Of a stretch of DNA of 64,000 nucleotides, positions 49,432-60,780 are shown one piece after another. The stretch covers positions 62,001-126,000 of the forward strand of contig JAIXMR010000045.1 of NCBI GenBank assembly GCA_025677835.1, written 5' to 3'. The notes under the pieces were generated by a model. It did no database searches. It worked only from the letters and a program-made list of their open reading frames with translations, and was not told the DNA's origin. Within the stretch, counting starts at the first letter, position 1, and each line of letters starts with the position of its first letter. Source of the stretch: Sporodiniella umbellata. Its lineage: Eukaryota > Mucoromycota > Mucoromycetes > Mucorales > Rhizopodaceae. Made by a program: the position numbers and the translations under genes.

Positions 49432-49797
49432 ATGTGCACTAGAGTAAGCATGTATCCAGCTATGAAAGAAAGCAGCCGACTGCTTTCACCACCCTTGACA
49501 GAAAATGCTGCGCCAGAAAGCAAGATAAAATCTTGCACCTGGCTTGTGTTTAAAGAAGAAAAGTGGACTCCGTTTAACCAGCTGAATCAAGATAAGCTTG
49601 AACAGACCCTCTCCTTGGGCGGTACATTTGTGGACATCAGCGACAGTAACTTTCCTCATGTGAAAAGAGTCAGAGTGTTTCCAAAGAATAATTATCTAAG
49701 CTACCTTGGAGTAAAGTATCGTTTGTCTCGGATTATGCAACCTGACGCTTATCTGGACCATGTCAGTGTCGCTCAGGCAAACGCTTTTGTTTGGTAG
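49432..49797 (+). CDS. Hypothetical protein with WWE-like segment
   Basis: Open frame of 121 codons with stop TAG at 49795. The sequence is protein-like, including WLVFKEEKWTPFNQLNQ and FPKNNYLSYLGVKYRLSRI, somewhat like the first, WWE-like part of DDHD-type phospholipases (an impression, not an alignment). The last codons overlap a possible GT donor at 49794, so this may be exon 1 of a longer gene whose next part is near 49950-50134. ATG 49432 is preceded by a poly-T run. Function unknown. Confidence 0.45.
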   Translation: MCTRVSMYPAMKESSRLLSPPLTENAAPESKIKSCTWLVFKEEKWTPFNQLNQDKLEQTLSLGGTFVDISDSNFPHVKRVRVFPKNNYLSYLGVKYRLSRIMQPDAYLDHVSVAQANAFVW

Positions 49798-49809
49798 TTG
49801 TTTTCTACC

Positions 49810-49844
<35 letters not shown>

Positions 49845-49948
49845 GGCTTATGTATATACAACTCATTTTTACTCTTTCCCTCCTCCCCCCTTTTCCCCTG
49901 GGTCCACGTGACTTTTTTTTTATTAATAAATCAATCAACGAAAATCTT

Positions 49949-50134
49949 AGAATCGATGGTCTGTGTCTAATAAGAGCTTTGCTGCGGATCCGAGAGCCTA
50001 ATTTTTGCTGGCGAGAAATACAATCTCCGTTGATCAAACCCTTTTTAGGAACCAACGTTTTGGACAACAATGAAGAAGAATTCAGTCTCCTATTGAAAGC
50101 GCTAGACGTTAGGCCAAAGTTATTTTTAAGGTAA
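49949..50134 (+). CDS. Possible second exon of the preceding hypothetical gene
   Basis: After an acceptor-like CTTAG at 49944-49948 there is an open stretch with a protein-like translation (GLCLIRALLRIREPNFCW, then NNEEEFSLLLKALDVRPKLF) to the stop at 50132. Joining it to 49797 by the obvious donor and this acceptor creates TGA at the junction, so the structure is unresolved: either a different splice, a separate gene or a broken gene. Confidence 0.3.
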   Translation, partial: RIDGLCLIRALLRIREPNFCWREIQSPLIKPFLGTNVLDNNEEEFSLLLKALDVRPKLFLR

Positions 50135-50158
50135 ATCGTATGAATAGATCATCTGTTC

Positions 50159-50650
50159 TTATGAACGATAAAGAATTGGCTTGACTGAGAGAGACATTGG
50201 CCCTTGTTTTTTTTTCTTTTTTCTTTTTGGGCAATTGATTCGCTGGTCCAGCCAATCCATGGCATAGGCCAGAGATAATTTAAAATCTGTGGACTGATCT
50301 GGACACATCTGCATGCTGGACAGACTTTAAAAAAAAAAAAAAGTTCAGTTCTTCTTTTCAGCTAAAAGAGTCGTTTTGCTTGAAACTTACGTTTGATATA
50401 AAGCCATTTCATACAAAAAGCAGGCGCGGTCGTTGAAAGAGTGATTGTCGAACAGGATGTCTGGGATCCATTCTTTTTGAGTGGATGAATGTTTTTCCCG
50501 CCGCTTGGGTGGTACGCCAATAAATTGATTGAATGACCCCAAAGAAACCTTACAAGATAAAGAAACTGTCTTTTGGCTCTTGATTTTAAAAGTCAATTGA
50601 CCGCTGGTATGATCGATTGTCTCTGCATGTGAACTCCTACAAACAAACAT
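50159..50650 (-). CDS. Hypothetical protein, two exons
   Basis: Exons 50650-50391 and 50324-50159, joined by a GTAAGT...AAAG intron of 66 bp, give 141 aa. It contains SGQLTFKIKSQKTVSLSC, KEWIPDILFDNHSFNDRACF and FKLSLAYAMDWLDQRI, then a lysine run. The product looks globular but no family was recognised. ATG 50650 is the first ATG after a poly-A run; an acceptor-like TTTGTAG at 50639-50633 would instead imply an upstream exon. It is divergent from the Zn2Cys6 gene at 50789. Confidence 0.4.
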
Positions 50651-50788
50651 ATTTGTAGTGTCTACATGTGAAAGAGAGGCTTTTTTTTTTTTTTTTTTTT
50701 TTTTTTTCCTCAAATTATCGTTAAATTTTACATACAACGTCTTTTTTAGAGAAAAAAATTTTTTTTTTTTTTATTCTATAAAAACACT

Positions 50789-50869
50789 ATGCATAAGAAC
50801 AATAAGATAATTGAAAAACCCAAACGAAAACAAGTCAAGAATGCTTGTGGTAGAGTGTCATGAAATTTT

Positions 50870-50902
<33 letters not shown>

Positions 50903-51456
50903 TGTTTATTTATTTGTTTTCTTTTATACACCAAAAAAAGACATGACAAGAAACAATAAACAAACAAACAAAATAACTTTTTAACAGTCCATGAATCTTA
51001 GTCAACTGTCAAAAAGCCTGTAAAAAGTGCGATGATGGCAGACCATGTGCAAGATGCATGAAGCTTGGATTGGCGGCTACCTGTCGAGATTCCGATCGTA
51101 AAGAGCGTAAAAAGGGCATGAAACGAGGACCCTATAAGAAGCGGCAGACCCAAGCTGTTGTCTATCCGGCATTAGTACATCCAGAGCCTTGGCCAAGCGT
51201 GCCTATCACCACCACAGCCATCCCTACCCAAATGCAATGGACTGACTTGATTGGGCATTACCCTATCTCGCCTGCCAGTAGTTTTACAGATGAAACGTTA
51301 CACACCCTCTGGGAAGCTGAAAAGATCTTGGCCCGACCTCTAGAACAACAGTGCTACGAACTCGATCTGCTGCAAGAGCCTCATGTTTGGTACCCTGTTC
51401 AATCGCCCGTCATCGAATATCGCCCTAGCTTTCCCTTTGTTCCCTATACTGTCTGA
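50789..51456 (+). CDS. Small Zn2Cys6 transcription factor
   Basis: Exons 50789-50849 and 51002-51456 give 171 aa. The zinc cluster is assembled across a 152 bp intron: NAC|VNCQKACKKC, then DDGRPCARC and ATC, matching CX2CX6CX5CX2CX8C. The cluster is followed by a very basic stretch (RKERKKGMKRGPYKKR) that is characteristic of a conserved fungal regulator group. The rest is short and proline-rich with no middle homology domain. The intron sits between the first two cysteines, as in the regulator at 3913-5871. Target unknown. Confidence 0.88.
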
Positions 51457-51786
51457 TAAGTTCCCGCAAAACCCTATTATTATTCGTATGATTATGATTT
51501 GATTTATGATTCCCTCCCCCCTCTCTCTCTCTCTATATATATATACACACGCACACACACACATTCGTTTATACTCTATGAAAAGGATATAATAACTATG
51601 TATGTATGCCTTTATGCTTCTATAAAATACATGTATGCTTCTATAGAGTTATAGATATGCTACTTATGCAGTTTTTTTTTTTTTTTTTTTTTTTTTGTAC
51701 AAGTATGTATGTATGTGTGTGTGTGTGTTTTTCTTTTATTAAGGTTAAAAAAAAAGGATGTATATAATAAGAAAGGTGGTAAGGAT

Positions 51787-52531
51787 TTACTGCTTTGCGT
51801 GAAGTGAGTCAACAAAGGTCCAAGCACCTGCATCGAGATGATGCTTGGAATCTATTCTAGTTTTCAATTGGTGGTTTGTCTTTTGATAAGCTGAGCCATT
51901 GGGTGCCTCGAGATCCGTTTCGAATTTGAATAGCTTAGGTTCCCATGTCTCTTTGGACTCTTCTCGCTCCTTGCGTACTGTACGCTGCCAGTCTTCTATC
52001 CTTGTCTTTTCCTTGTTGGCCAGCTTAAAGTTTTTGTCGCGGATGGCCAAAGTGACCGGACCCCAGAGGCGATGTGACTCGATCTCGGACTGCTCTTCTA
52101 CCGGTGGTGTGACACGTTCTGCCATAGGTTCCGCTTCTGCATCAAACAAGAGCTCCTTGTGACCTTCCTCTTTGGCTGGGCTATAGAACGATTGGTGACT
52201 CCAGCGACCCGAGAGATGGTAGTGGAGCTTACCGCCGGCGTACACAGAACCCTTGATATGATTGTATTCTCCACCAAACCACGGCTTGGGCACAAACTCA
52301 ATCACCGTCTTGGACTCGTTGCTGCCTTGAATAGTACATGTACCGCCCAACTCAATAAACGCACCGCCTGTCAAGAACCCACGAATCAAGATGTCTGGGA
52401 AATCAATCATGTACTGTTCGTCATATTCTTTCAAGTACAGCACAGCTCGCCCCACTTGCTCCACACGAATCGATGTGCCTTTAAACTTTGACTTTTGTCC
52501 AGCTAAATCAATCGACTTTAAAATTACGGCT

Positions 52532-52566
<35 letters not shown>

Positions 52567-53170
52567 ATGTCCGTTTAAACTAACACCCGCTTTCTCATCT
52601 TCTAAATAGAATGCCGAAATCGGCGGATGATGGCACACTTGTTCACATACACATTTAGCATCGCCCATCTTGCAAGAAAACTGTTCGCCCAGGATAGGGT
52701 TATAAGGTTTCTTTTCAAATTTGCCTTCTGTACAACGAGATGCATAACTTCCATACAAGGTAGAAATAAACCACTTGCTGATAGCCAAAATACGTTCTAT
52801 TTCATCCGACGTGTTATTAAGTATTAGCTTTGGTTTGAGATTACCTTCAGGCGCCTGGGCTTGACTAATGGCTTGAAAAGCAGTAGGATGATCTCCCCAA
52901 TAAGTACTGTTTTTGAAAAAAGTTTAGTAAACGCTCCCCTGGATTGGTTCTTTTTTACCCATATTCTAATAAGGAAAGACCGTTCAAAAAGAAAGCAGGA
53001 CAAGTCAAAGAGGATAAATCACCCGTGAAACTGATCACGACCTTTAAAAAGTCTTTAAACTCTTTAAACTGACCCTTTTCTTCAAGATTATTGACTGACA
53101 GAGTGTCCACATCCTTGGTTGTAGGTGCTGCCTCTTCTTTTTTACTCTTATTACCAAAACCGAGTGCCAT
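51787..53170 (-). CDS. Oxysterol-binding protein-related lipid transfer protein (Osh4/Kes1-like)
   Basis: Cytosolic sterol/PI4P exchanger of the short OSBP type. Exons 53170-52959, 52906-52845, 52796-52566 and 52502-51787 give 406 aa; introns are 52, 48 and 63 bp. The OSBP signature appears as EQVCHHPP (residues 143-150; EQVSHHPP in most members). Other hallmarks are ISFTGDLSSLTCPAFFL (the N-terminal lid region is nearby), KKPYNPILGEQF, GGEYNHIKGSVY and the C-terminal DKNFKLANKEKTRIEDWQR. No PH domain or ankyrin repeats precede it, as in Osh4. The upstream 600 bp contain a four-fold ACGTCA array. Confidence 0.93.
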
Positions 53171-53758
53171 CTTTTGATATCTTCTTTTTACACACTCAAA
53201 ATTAAATTAATAAAAATAAAAAGAATAATCATTTCTAATCTACCTTTAGTCTCCAAAAAAAAAAAAAAAAAAAAAAACGGGGTTTGTATTTCTCAAATAA
53301 GAAAAAGCCTCTTGAGAGTCTATAAGATAAGAATTACATCATCTTACATCTCCCACACTCTAAGCATGACGATGTTTGTCAATGAAATAGATCCAATCAG
53401 AAGAAAGTCTTTTACAGACAACGGACAAAACAATCTCTAAAAAAACGTCAAAAAAAAAACGTCAAAAAAAAACGTCAAAAAAAAACGTCAAAAAAAAAAA
53501 AAGCGATCGAAACCCAATACGGGCAAAGACCCTTTTTTTTTTCTTTTTTGGTATTGTTTCAAGTCCATAGGTTTTTTCTCCTTCTCACATAGTTTAAGGT
53601 TTTCGTGTCAAAGAATGTTTCATATTAAAATTGAGAGAGGAGAGAGAAGGTGATCAGGGTGAACAGAATACTCTTTTTTTTTTTTTTAATCAAATTTTTA
53701 AGGGTGTGTGTGTGTGTGTGTGTGTACAGAATGTGGGTATAAATAGATATAGGTAGGC
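53171..53758. other. Spacer upstream of the OSBP gene
   Basis: Promoter side of the leftward OSBP gene and 3' side of the J-domain gene. It holds a poly-A run, the ACGTCA array at 53444-53490 and a GT microsatellite at about 53705-53724. No gene is supported. Confidence 0.6.
53444..53490. promoter_or_regulatory. Four tandem CRE-like ACGTCA motifs
   Basis: ACGTCA (TGACGT on the other strand) occurs at 53444, 53459, 53472 and 53485, separated only by A runs. This is the half-site core bound by ATF/CREB-type bZIP factors. It lies 274-320 bp upstream of the OSBP-like start codon. The A-rich spacing could also be simple repeat expansion. Confidence 0.45.
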
Positions 53759-55128
53759 TTAGGCAGCCATGATGCGTTTACTAGTTTGAACAAGTGGCGG
53801 GTAGGCGGTTTGGCCGTCTTCTTCGTCAGAGGTGGTGGACATTTTCAAAAGGCAGGGAAGACAGCAGCCGGAGCAACATAGGCAGAAAGACTATGACAGA
53901 GGTCAAGACAGGGTTTATAGAGAAAGTTAGTGGTGGTCACTTACAAACACGATAAACAAGGGCACAAAGACATGCGACATACTCAGGCCGCGATGGCCAT
54001 CAAGCCGGTAGATGATGAGCGCGAGCAAGGCATAAGCCAAGGTACAGACGACACCAAAGAGGAGGGTGCTGAGAAGTAAGGTAGATTTAGCCTTTTGAGC
54101 CAATTCGGGCTGAGGGATTCGGCGGTAGGTAAGAAAGGTATAGACAAGCGTAAGAGCCCATTGGAGGCCGAGAAGATAAAGCGGGATAAAGACCAGAGCC
54201 CAGCTACAGACCATCACCCGGTCCACCCGCAAGAAAACCAAGAGGAGGGTGATCAGCCGAAGCAAGGGCCACCCAAGCGAGCTTACCGCCCAGGGCGTGT
54301 AGTGCACCAGAGCCGAAAAGAGGCGAACCCCCTCGAAAATGTAGTAGGGAATACCCACCTTACTACTCATTGCCCAGTCCACTTGGCCGTCCAGACGGAG
54401 CACGAGCAACAGCTGGAACACAAACAGACACAGAAAGCTCAAGAGTCCATCCAGCCTTCTTTCGTATCCACCCTCCCTCTTTTCCTCGTCCAATTTCTCG
54501 TCGTGCGGTGCTTGGGCCGAAAGCAGCCAACGACACAGTCGATAAAAGACCAAGAGGTCGATACACCACGCAGGTATCCACACCAGCCACCAGGACCAGC
54601 CTACGCGGGCGTCGATACGGACCGTCAGAAAGCTGAAAAAAAGGATGGCCAGCACCAAAATAAGCGAGAAGAAGCCAAAGGTTTGATACAGCATCGATTC
54701 GAATTGTGGGTCGTACAGTGGCTCCATCACAGACCCCATCATCTGCAGTCCAAGTTCACCATACCGATCATAGACCCTTCGTTTCTTTTCGTCGCTCAAA
54801 ATCTCGTACGCATATTTAATCTCTTTAAACTAAGAGAGAGAGAGAGATGGGTCAGTCTTTTTTTTTTTTTTTTTTTTTGATCTGGCGTATATGTGTTGAG
54901 TTACTTTGTCTGTACTATTTGGGTTCTTGTCTGGATGGTATTTCAAAGCGAGTTTTCGATACGCCTAGAGAATCGATCTGTCAATAAGAAAAAAAAAAAA
55001 AAAAAAAACTTTTTGAAGGGATTTTCTATTATTTTTTTGATGGATACTTTTTTAATATCGGAGGTGGTTGCTGACTTGGTTAAACCAAGCGATTGGTACA
55101 GGTTAATGTTCTTATTAGGATTTTCCAT
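53759..55128 (-). CDS. J-domain protein with TMEM185-like membrane region
   Basis: Exons 55128-55048, 54964-54905, 54829-53945 and 53890-53759 give 385 aa; introns are 83, 75 and 54 bp. The N-terminal J domain has LYQSLGLTKSATTSDIKKAY, the HPD motif at residues 37-39 and the end EILSDEKKRRVYDRYGE; it should stimulate an Hsp70. About eight hydrophobic helices follow, with repeated W-x-x-VWIP/VFIP type motifs as in the TMEM185 family. The C-terminus is cysteine-rich (FCLCCSGCCLPCLL) and may be lipid-modified or metal-binding. An ER or endomembrane Hsp70 co-chaperone role is inferred. A 261-codon antisense open frame here is a shadow. Confidence 0.85.
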
Positions 55129-55924
55129 AGTAATAAAAAGTAATCACAGAGAGGAGTTTCTTTCTAACAGAAAAACATAAAAGAAAAGAATTTGTTTTTC
55201 TATTTATTTATTTCTTGGGCTTATTTATACGCTCTTTGGCTCTCCGCATCATGTCTGTCTCAGGAGGGATAAAAATATCTCAAACGTCCATTGTCTTTAA
55301 TCTATTCTTCAGGAAACAAGTAATAATAGAATCCTTTTTCTTTTTTTCTACTATTTCAAAAACCCTTCACTTTTGAGTGTAAGGGAAAATTAAAATATTC
55401 CACATGTTTCTTTTCCACACCAAAATAAGAATGCTTCTTTTAAGCTATCTTCCCCATATACATGTACAATGCTTGAATTTGGCTCTTTTTTTAAAAAAAC
55501 TGGGTGTTCCATAGGAGACTTTTTTTTTTTTTTTTGACAGCTTATTGATTTGTGTGTATAGCGTGTGTTTGTGTGCAAATTAAGACCCCTCTCCTCGATT
55601 ACCTTTCAATAGTAATACTATTGATTGTTATTACTTTCCTCCCTTTTATCGTCTTTAAAAAACAAAGAACATAGCCATTTTACATAAAAGTCTATATCGT
55701 TTTAAAGGACAAATCAGTCTCTATCATTGTGTTTTCTACCTTTGTCTCAAACTCCTTTATTTGTACACAACAACCACTTTATTAAAAAAAAAAAAAAAAG
55801 AGAGTAAAATGGATCAGAATAGAGGCTTATATAAAAAAGTATTTGCCCAAAAAAAAAAAAAAAAAAAAAAAAAGTAGATATCTAAAGATATACAACAAGA
55901 AAACCTCTTTTTTTTTTTTTTTTT
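55129..55924. other. Spacer between J-domain gene and RasGEF gene
   Basis: Upstream of the leftward J-domain gene and downstream of the RasGEF gene. AT-rich with several poly-A/T runs. No gene is supported. Confidence 0.55.
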
Positions 55925-58198
55925 TTATAACAAGGGGGATCCCTCTTGACTTTCCGGTCTACTGTTTTGATCGCTTAAATAAAGTGATCCAGTACTGAAG
56001 CGTACGTTTGTACTCGAGTTACTAAAGATAGAGCTGGATCGATTCATAGTACCGTGACTACTGCTGGTACGATGTGTAGGTGGAGTGGCCAACGGTTTGG
56101 GTTGGGGCGGTTCGCGCAACAGGCTGAGTTCATCTACAGTGTTTTGACTGACCCAAGGTCGCATCAGGATATATTGAGTGGCCATGCGTTGTTCGTCCAA
56201 CGTGCCGGTGGTCTCTTCGTCTTCTTCGCTCATCGCTGCCTGTTGTTGGGGACTACCAGCGTCAAACCCAAACAGGTTGCCACCGCTGAACCGTTGGATA
56301 CGCGACGCGCCTCGGTGCAGTGCGTTGGAAAGCGCTGGCCGGAAATAATGACGTGGTTTGGTTGCAGGGAGTTGAGAGGTATACGCAGGCCCTTGTTGAA
56401 ATCGCGATAGGGTGCTCAGCACTTCGGCAATCCTTGGCTCTTGCTCAGGTCGTGCACAGGTCGGATGTGTCTTGTAAGCTGCTAATAAATAAGTCATGTC
56501 GTGCATCAACGTGCCCAGGAACGGCACCGTAGGCCGCGAATAATGCTCGTCCCGAATCTGCTGTACGCTCTTGCCATTCACTACCGTAGTGCTCACCATC
56601 CCCATCTGCTCTCGATAGGCCCCATAGTTATCTGCCTCAGACATCAGACCCGTCAGTCCTTCTAATTTGACTATGCTCTTCTTGGGGATGTAAGACCAGG
56701 TGCGTTTCAGTCGCTGCACCGGCGGCGTGCTCAGTGCGCTCACAATCGCCTTCAGCGTCTGGTAGTTGTTCACGTCCAGGCAGCGGGAGGCTACCTTGAC
56801 CCAATAATGGACCAGCTGGGCCCGCACTGAAGCATCCTGAGGCAGCAGGATCGAATGCTCAATACAGCGTGTAATATAGTTGAAGAAATCTGTCGAGGCC
56901 ACAATCCTCGGATGGGGCTGTTTGTGAGAATGGGTCAACAGCGCCTCGGGGGGAATCGCCTTGAAAATAGAGGATTCAATCAACGTGAGCTGGTACGCCA
57001 TAATAGGCGCCGCAAACTGCAACACGCTGGGTACAGTGGCTGCACTCATATAGGTCGTTCGCACCCCGTTCAAGGTCACCTTGGTTTCTGCCATCAACCG
57101 CAAGTACTGTGCTATCATCCCGTCCAGACTCTCTTCCGCCATTGTCTCTAAAGAATCCCCTCTCCCTTCTAAAATACGTTGTTTCTGTGCTCGGCACTGC
57201 TTCACTTTCTCTTCAAGACCGTCCAGTTTCTCCTGTAGCTCTCGATGGGTTGACAGTAACGGTGGCGCGGGGATCAGCGGCACATGGTCCGTATTCATCA
57301 AAGAAATAGACGCCGGTGTCAAACTATCGCCCGCATTTGTCTGTGCTGGCACAAGGTAATTGGGATCCACTTCGCCTTCTGCAATAATCGGCACTGAATT
57401 AGCACTGTGCTGAGGACCCAGCACGCCTAATCCTCCGTATTCTGTCTGAGGTCGTGCTGGATACATGGACCCAGACGAAGTTGTTCCATTCGATAAAGGT
57501 AAACTCGTAGGTCGATTCAAGGCACCCGTCAGATTCACTCGAGGTCTGACTACAGTCTCTTTTTAAAAAAATAAATAAATCTATTTACATTCACAGTGAA
57601 CTACCTTTCTTTTCGGGAGATGGCGCTCGTGGTATAGGCGGAGGTTTGGCAACTCGGTTGGGTTTGGGTGGTATGGCCGGTTTCTGAATCCTAGAAGGCT
57701 TCGGCGGTAGTGGAGGTGGGGGTCCTTTAGAATCCCCAGTGGTTTGTCGGCTGACTGTTTTGGGCGAATGCGTTTCAATAATGTTCTCAATATGAGCCAA
57801 ACAGGTCTTTAATACTGAAACAAGTAGTGCATGTTGTCTTGGACTTGAAACAATAGCTAATTTATATGAAAAAAAAAAAAAAAAAAAAAAAAAAAATAGA
57901 AAAAAAATAGAGCACAAGTTTTTTTTTTTTTTTTTTATGGTTATTCTATATATGGAACACAATAGAGATACAAATGACTTACATGAATGAACAAATTTAA
58001 CCTCGGTTAAGGACTGAAGTATGTTTTGACTTAAAGAAGCAAAAGAGAAATAAGCGTCCTAAAGAAAACAATAAAAAGACTCAATTACCAAACTCTAGCA
58101 GTTCATTATAAGCTTCTTTTTTGTATTACTTTGATTTGTCCTTTCTCTTCAAGCTGAATGGCGAGAGAAATAGACTCTTCTACAGACTCATTTTCCAT
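55925..58198 (-). CDS. Ras guanine-nucleotide exchange factor (RasGEF domain)
   Basis: Predicted activator of a Ras-family GTPase, 676 aa, from exons 58198-58130, 58058-57983, 57856-57605 and 57558-55925. The start MENESVEESISLAIQLEEKG is helical and MIT-like. A proline-rich linker with PPPPLPPKP and KPAIPPKP could bind SH3 domains. The RasGEF catalytic core is recognisable from MAYQLTLIESSIFKAIPPEALL through ITRCIEHSILL, VASRCLDVNNYQTLKAIVSA, RLKRTWSYIPKK and PFLGTLMHDMTYLL. No separate RasGEF-N motif was clearly identified. The C-terminus is Ser/Thr-rich. The gene lies about 15 kb from the NF1-like RasGAP, its functional opposite. Confidence 0.87.
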
Positions 58199-59429
58199 TT
58201 TCTTTCTTTCTCACTTTTTATTTTTGCTTTTATTATTTATTTTTGGGTGTATGTATGCTTCTATCAAAATGTTTGTGGGTGTTGCTTCTTTTTTTCTGTT
58301 GTACGAGAAAAAAAAAAAAAAGAAAAAGAAAAAGTCCAGGAAAATAGGGTAAACACACATACAAACACATTGGATATAGAATTTTCCCGCTTCTGATGCC
58401 GACCTGTTAAAATGGTACTGCATTTTGGTCTAAAGTGAGACTTTCTGAGATCTAAATTTAGATGATGTATTTGTATGTACTAAAAACTATACAAGCCCTT
58501 GGGCGTTTTGCAGCTGAAAAAAAGATAAAGTAAACCCAATGTCTCATTGAATTTATGGGAAATATGGTTTGTAGAAAATCTTTAAATAGCATTTATAGAA
58601 AAATCCTAAAGTCTGGGATCAAAGGTTCACCTGCAGATGATAAGACTCTTAACTTTATTCCTTCCCCCCTTTTTTTTTTTTTATTTTATTATGCTCGCCC
58701 AAAGACATATACAAAGACAATGGCTTATACCCTAATCAGGAAATCCAACAGAAAAGTAGGAAGCATTCAGGCACAGAATTATTACATAGACAAAATATGT
58801 ATTTTATTACCAACAAGCTTTTACATATTAAAAAAAAGATATTGAAAATAGTTTTTGAGTCAATGAATTAAAAAATAAGTACTCATTTTTTTTTCTCATC
58901 AAAGACTATTTTTAAACTTGCTTATAAGGAAAAAAAAAATAAGAAAAACTTTGGTTGAACAACATTGAATTGTATTAAAATACACACGCCTTTTACTATG
59001 ATTGCTGTTTCAAGCCAAGAGGCGTACACATAGCTTTGAAAAGTTGGATTTTTTGTAAATAAATTCCCAATGGTTTTAAAGAGCTACTTTTTTTTTTTTT
59101 TTTTTAGCAAACAAATCAAACGTTCATCTTTTTCATTATTTTTTGTTCAAAGTTTTCTGTCGTTGATTATAAAATAAGGGGGAAATTGGGAGAAGACCCA
59201 GAATTTTAGATTAGAGTAAACTAGTGCATATTTCTCAGTGAAACAGATAAATACACCTGAGAGCTGGCAACGTTTATTGAAACTGCTTTTTGTTTTATTT
59301 TTAACGCATGTGGACAGCCAAAAGTTATATTTCCGAAACAAATATCTTTATTCAAGTCTCATTAGTTCCATTTGAAAGCTTGCTCTTCTCCTTTTTGTTT
59401 AATAAACACTCTTTACTTGAACGATTTGT
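58199..59429. other. Spacer between RasGEF and stress-protein genes
   Basis: About 1.2 kb. A 96-codon open frame on the plus strand at 58555-58845 has a partly protein-like translation but contains a phenylalanine run encoded by poly-T and has no recognisable motif. Nothing else is supported. Confidence 0.45.
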
Positions 59430-60376
59430 TTAAAAAAAACAAAACGCCTTCTTGACTCGTTTAGCTTGATCTTTGCTTTGACCAGATTCAAATAAAGTAG
59501 GCTGATCAACGATATCCCCGGTAGATGCACTTCTTAATCTTCCAAAACCTTGATCTTTCACAATGATAATAGGTGTTTTTGTGTGCTGTAATCTGTATTT
59601 GAAAATCCCTGTACCTGCATAATGATCCTTATATTTCTGTTTGTTTTTAGTGCCTACGATAACAGCAGAGGGTTGATACATGGTGATCTATAAAATACCA
59701 AATGCAATTGAACATATATATATATATATGTATGTATGTAAATCAACAAGTCAAAGCATGTTTTTGCTATGTAAATAAAAGGCGTTTACCATTTCATCCA
59801 AAGCATGATTGGGTCGGTTAAAAGACAACTCAATAACTATACGAATCTAGATATGCTTTTTTTAGAACAGCAAAAAATTGCATCTATTTTCTATTTTATT
59901 ATTCTTCGAGCCAGCTTACCGTAACATGTCTTTCATTGATTGATTCAATCCACTCCATGACTTTTTCTGCTTTGGCTTTTGGATGACTGGATAGAGTCTT
60001 GACCTGAGAAGAGCCTACAATGACAATCTCATCTCCTTCATCTACCAATCCCTTTACAGAAAAAGACAAGACCACCGATTAGTGTATTTGTCGCATATGT
60101 TTTACTTCTTTTCTAATATACCTGTAATGCAAACCGAATGGGATCCATAGAGCCTTCGTCTAGGTCAACAGCTACCATAAAGGTCCTGGATCGAGGTGTG
60201 CTAGTAAAATTGTGGCTGGCATGATTCAATGTAAACGAATGTGTCAATTGTGTCTCGTTCGCATTATCAAAAGAGACTCTTCTTCTAAAACTCGAGTTTT
60301 CAAAACTGGAAGACTTTCTTCGATCTACACTTGGATCAAATGTAATATTTCGTGTCTCGTTTTCATTAGAACTCAT
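59430..60376 (-). CDS. Universal stress protein (UspA-like) domain protein
   Basis: Exons 60376-60122, 60051-59920, 59846-59790 and 59687-59430 give 233 aa; introns are 70, 73 and 102 bp. After a Ser/Arg-rich N-terminal extension the UspA-like alpha/beta fold starts at RTFMVAVDLDEGSMDPIRFA. It continues with GDEIVIVGSSQV and ends in QPSAVIVGTKNK and TPIIIVKDQG. The glycine-rich GxxGx9G(S/T) nucleotide motif of bacterial UspA is not well preserved (one candidate is VGTKNKQKYKDHYAGTGIF). Role probably stress-linked, by family only. Confidence 0.82.
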
Positions 60377-60780
60377 CACAATCTGTATTGGATTAACTAG
60401 AGCTACGTATTCAGGGAAGGTAAAAAGAAAAAGAAAAAAAAGAAAAAGAAAAAGAAAAAAGATTTTTTTTTTTTAAAAAAAAAAAAAAAAGGGAAGGCAG
60501 GAATTCACATAAAGACAGGTCTTTGTCTTTCAAATATACACTGCCATAAAGCAGTTTTTTTGTATTTTATATTTTATAGCACAAAAAAATTTCCCCGATT
60601 GAAACTAAAAAAAAAAGGGGGAGGTTTGCTCCGGTTTTCCATCAGAATACCTGCTTAAGAAACAAACAGATTTAATAGCGCTTTATTCCTAGAGACAAAA
60701 AAGAAAGCATATAAACAATCATTTTCTTTATTTTTCTTTTGTACATAGTAGATAAAAACCCCTTTTTTTTTTCTTTTTTT
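60377..60780. other. Spacer between stress-protein and C2H2 genes
   Basis: About 400 bp, mainly homopurine and poly-A sequence (AAAAAG repeats at 60420-60470). No gene is supported. Confidence 0.6.

Noticed and set aside
54095..54880. 261-codon plus-strand open frame across the J-domain gene
   Set aside because: Antisense shadow; the minus strand has a complete spliced gene with J domain and membrane helices, while this frame is low-complexity and Gln/Lys-rich.
58089..58113. Apparent coding segment AYNELLEFG between RasGEF exons 1 and 2
   Set aside because: It would need introns of about 16 and 30 bp and breaks phase; a single 71 bp GT-AG intron (58129-58059) joins exons 1 and 2 cleanly.
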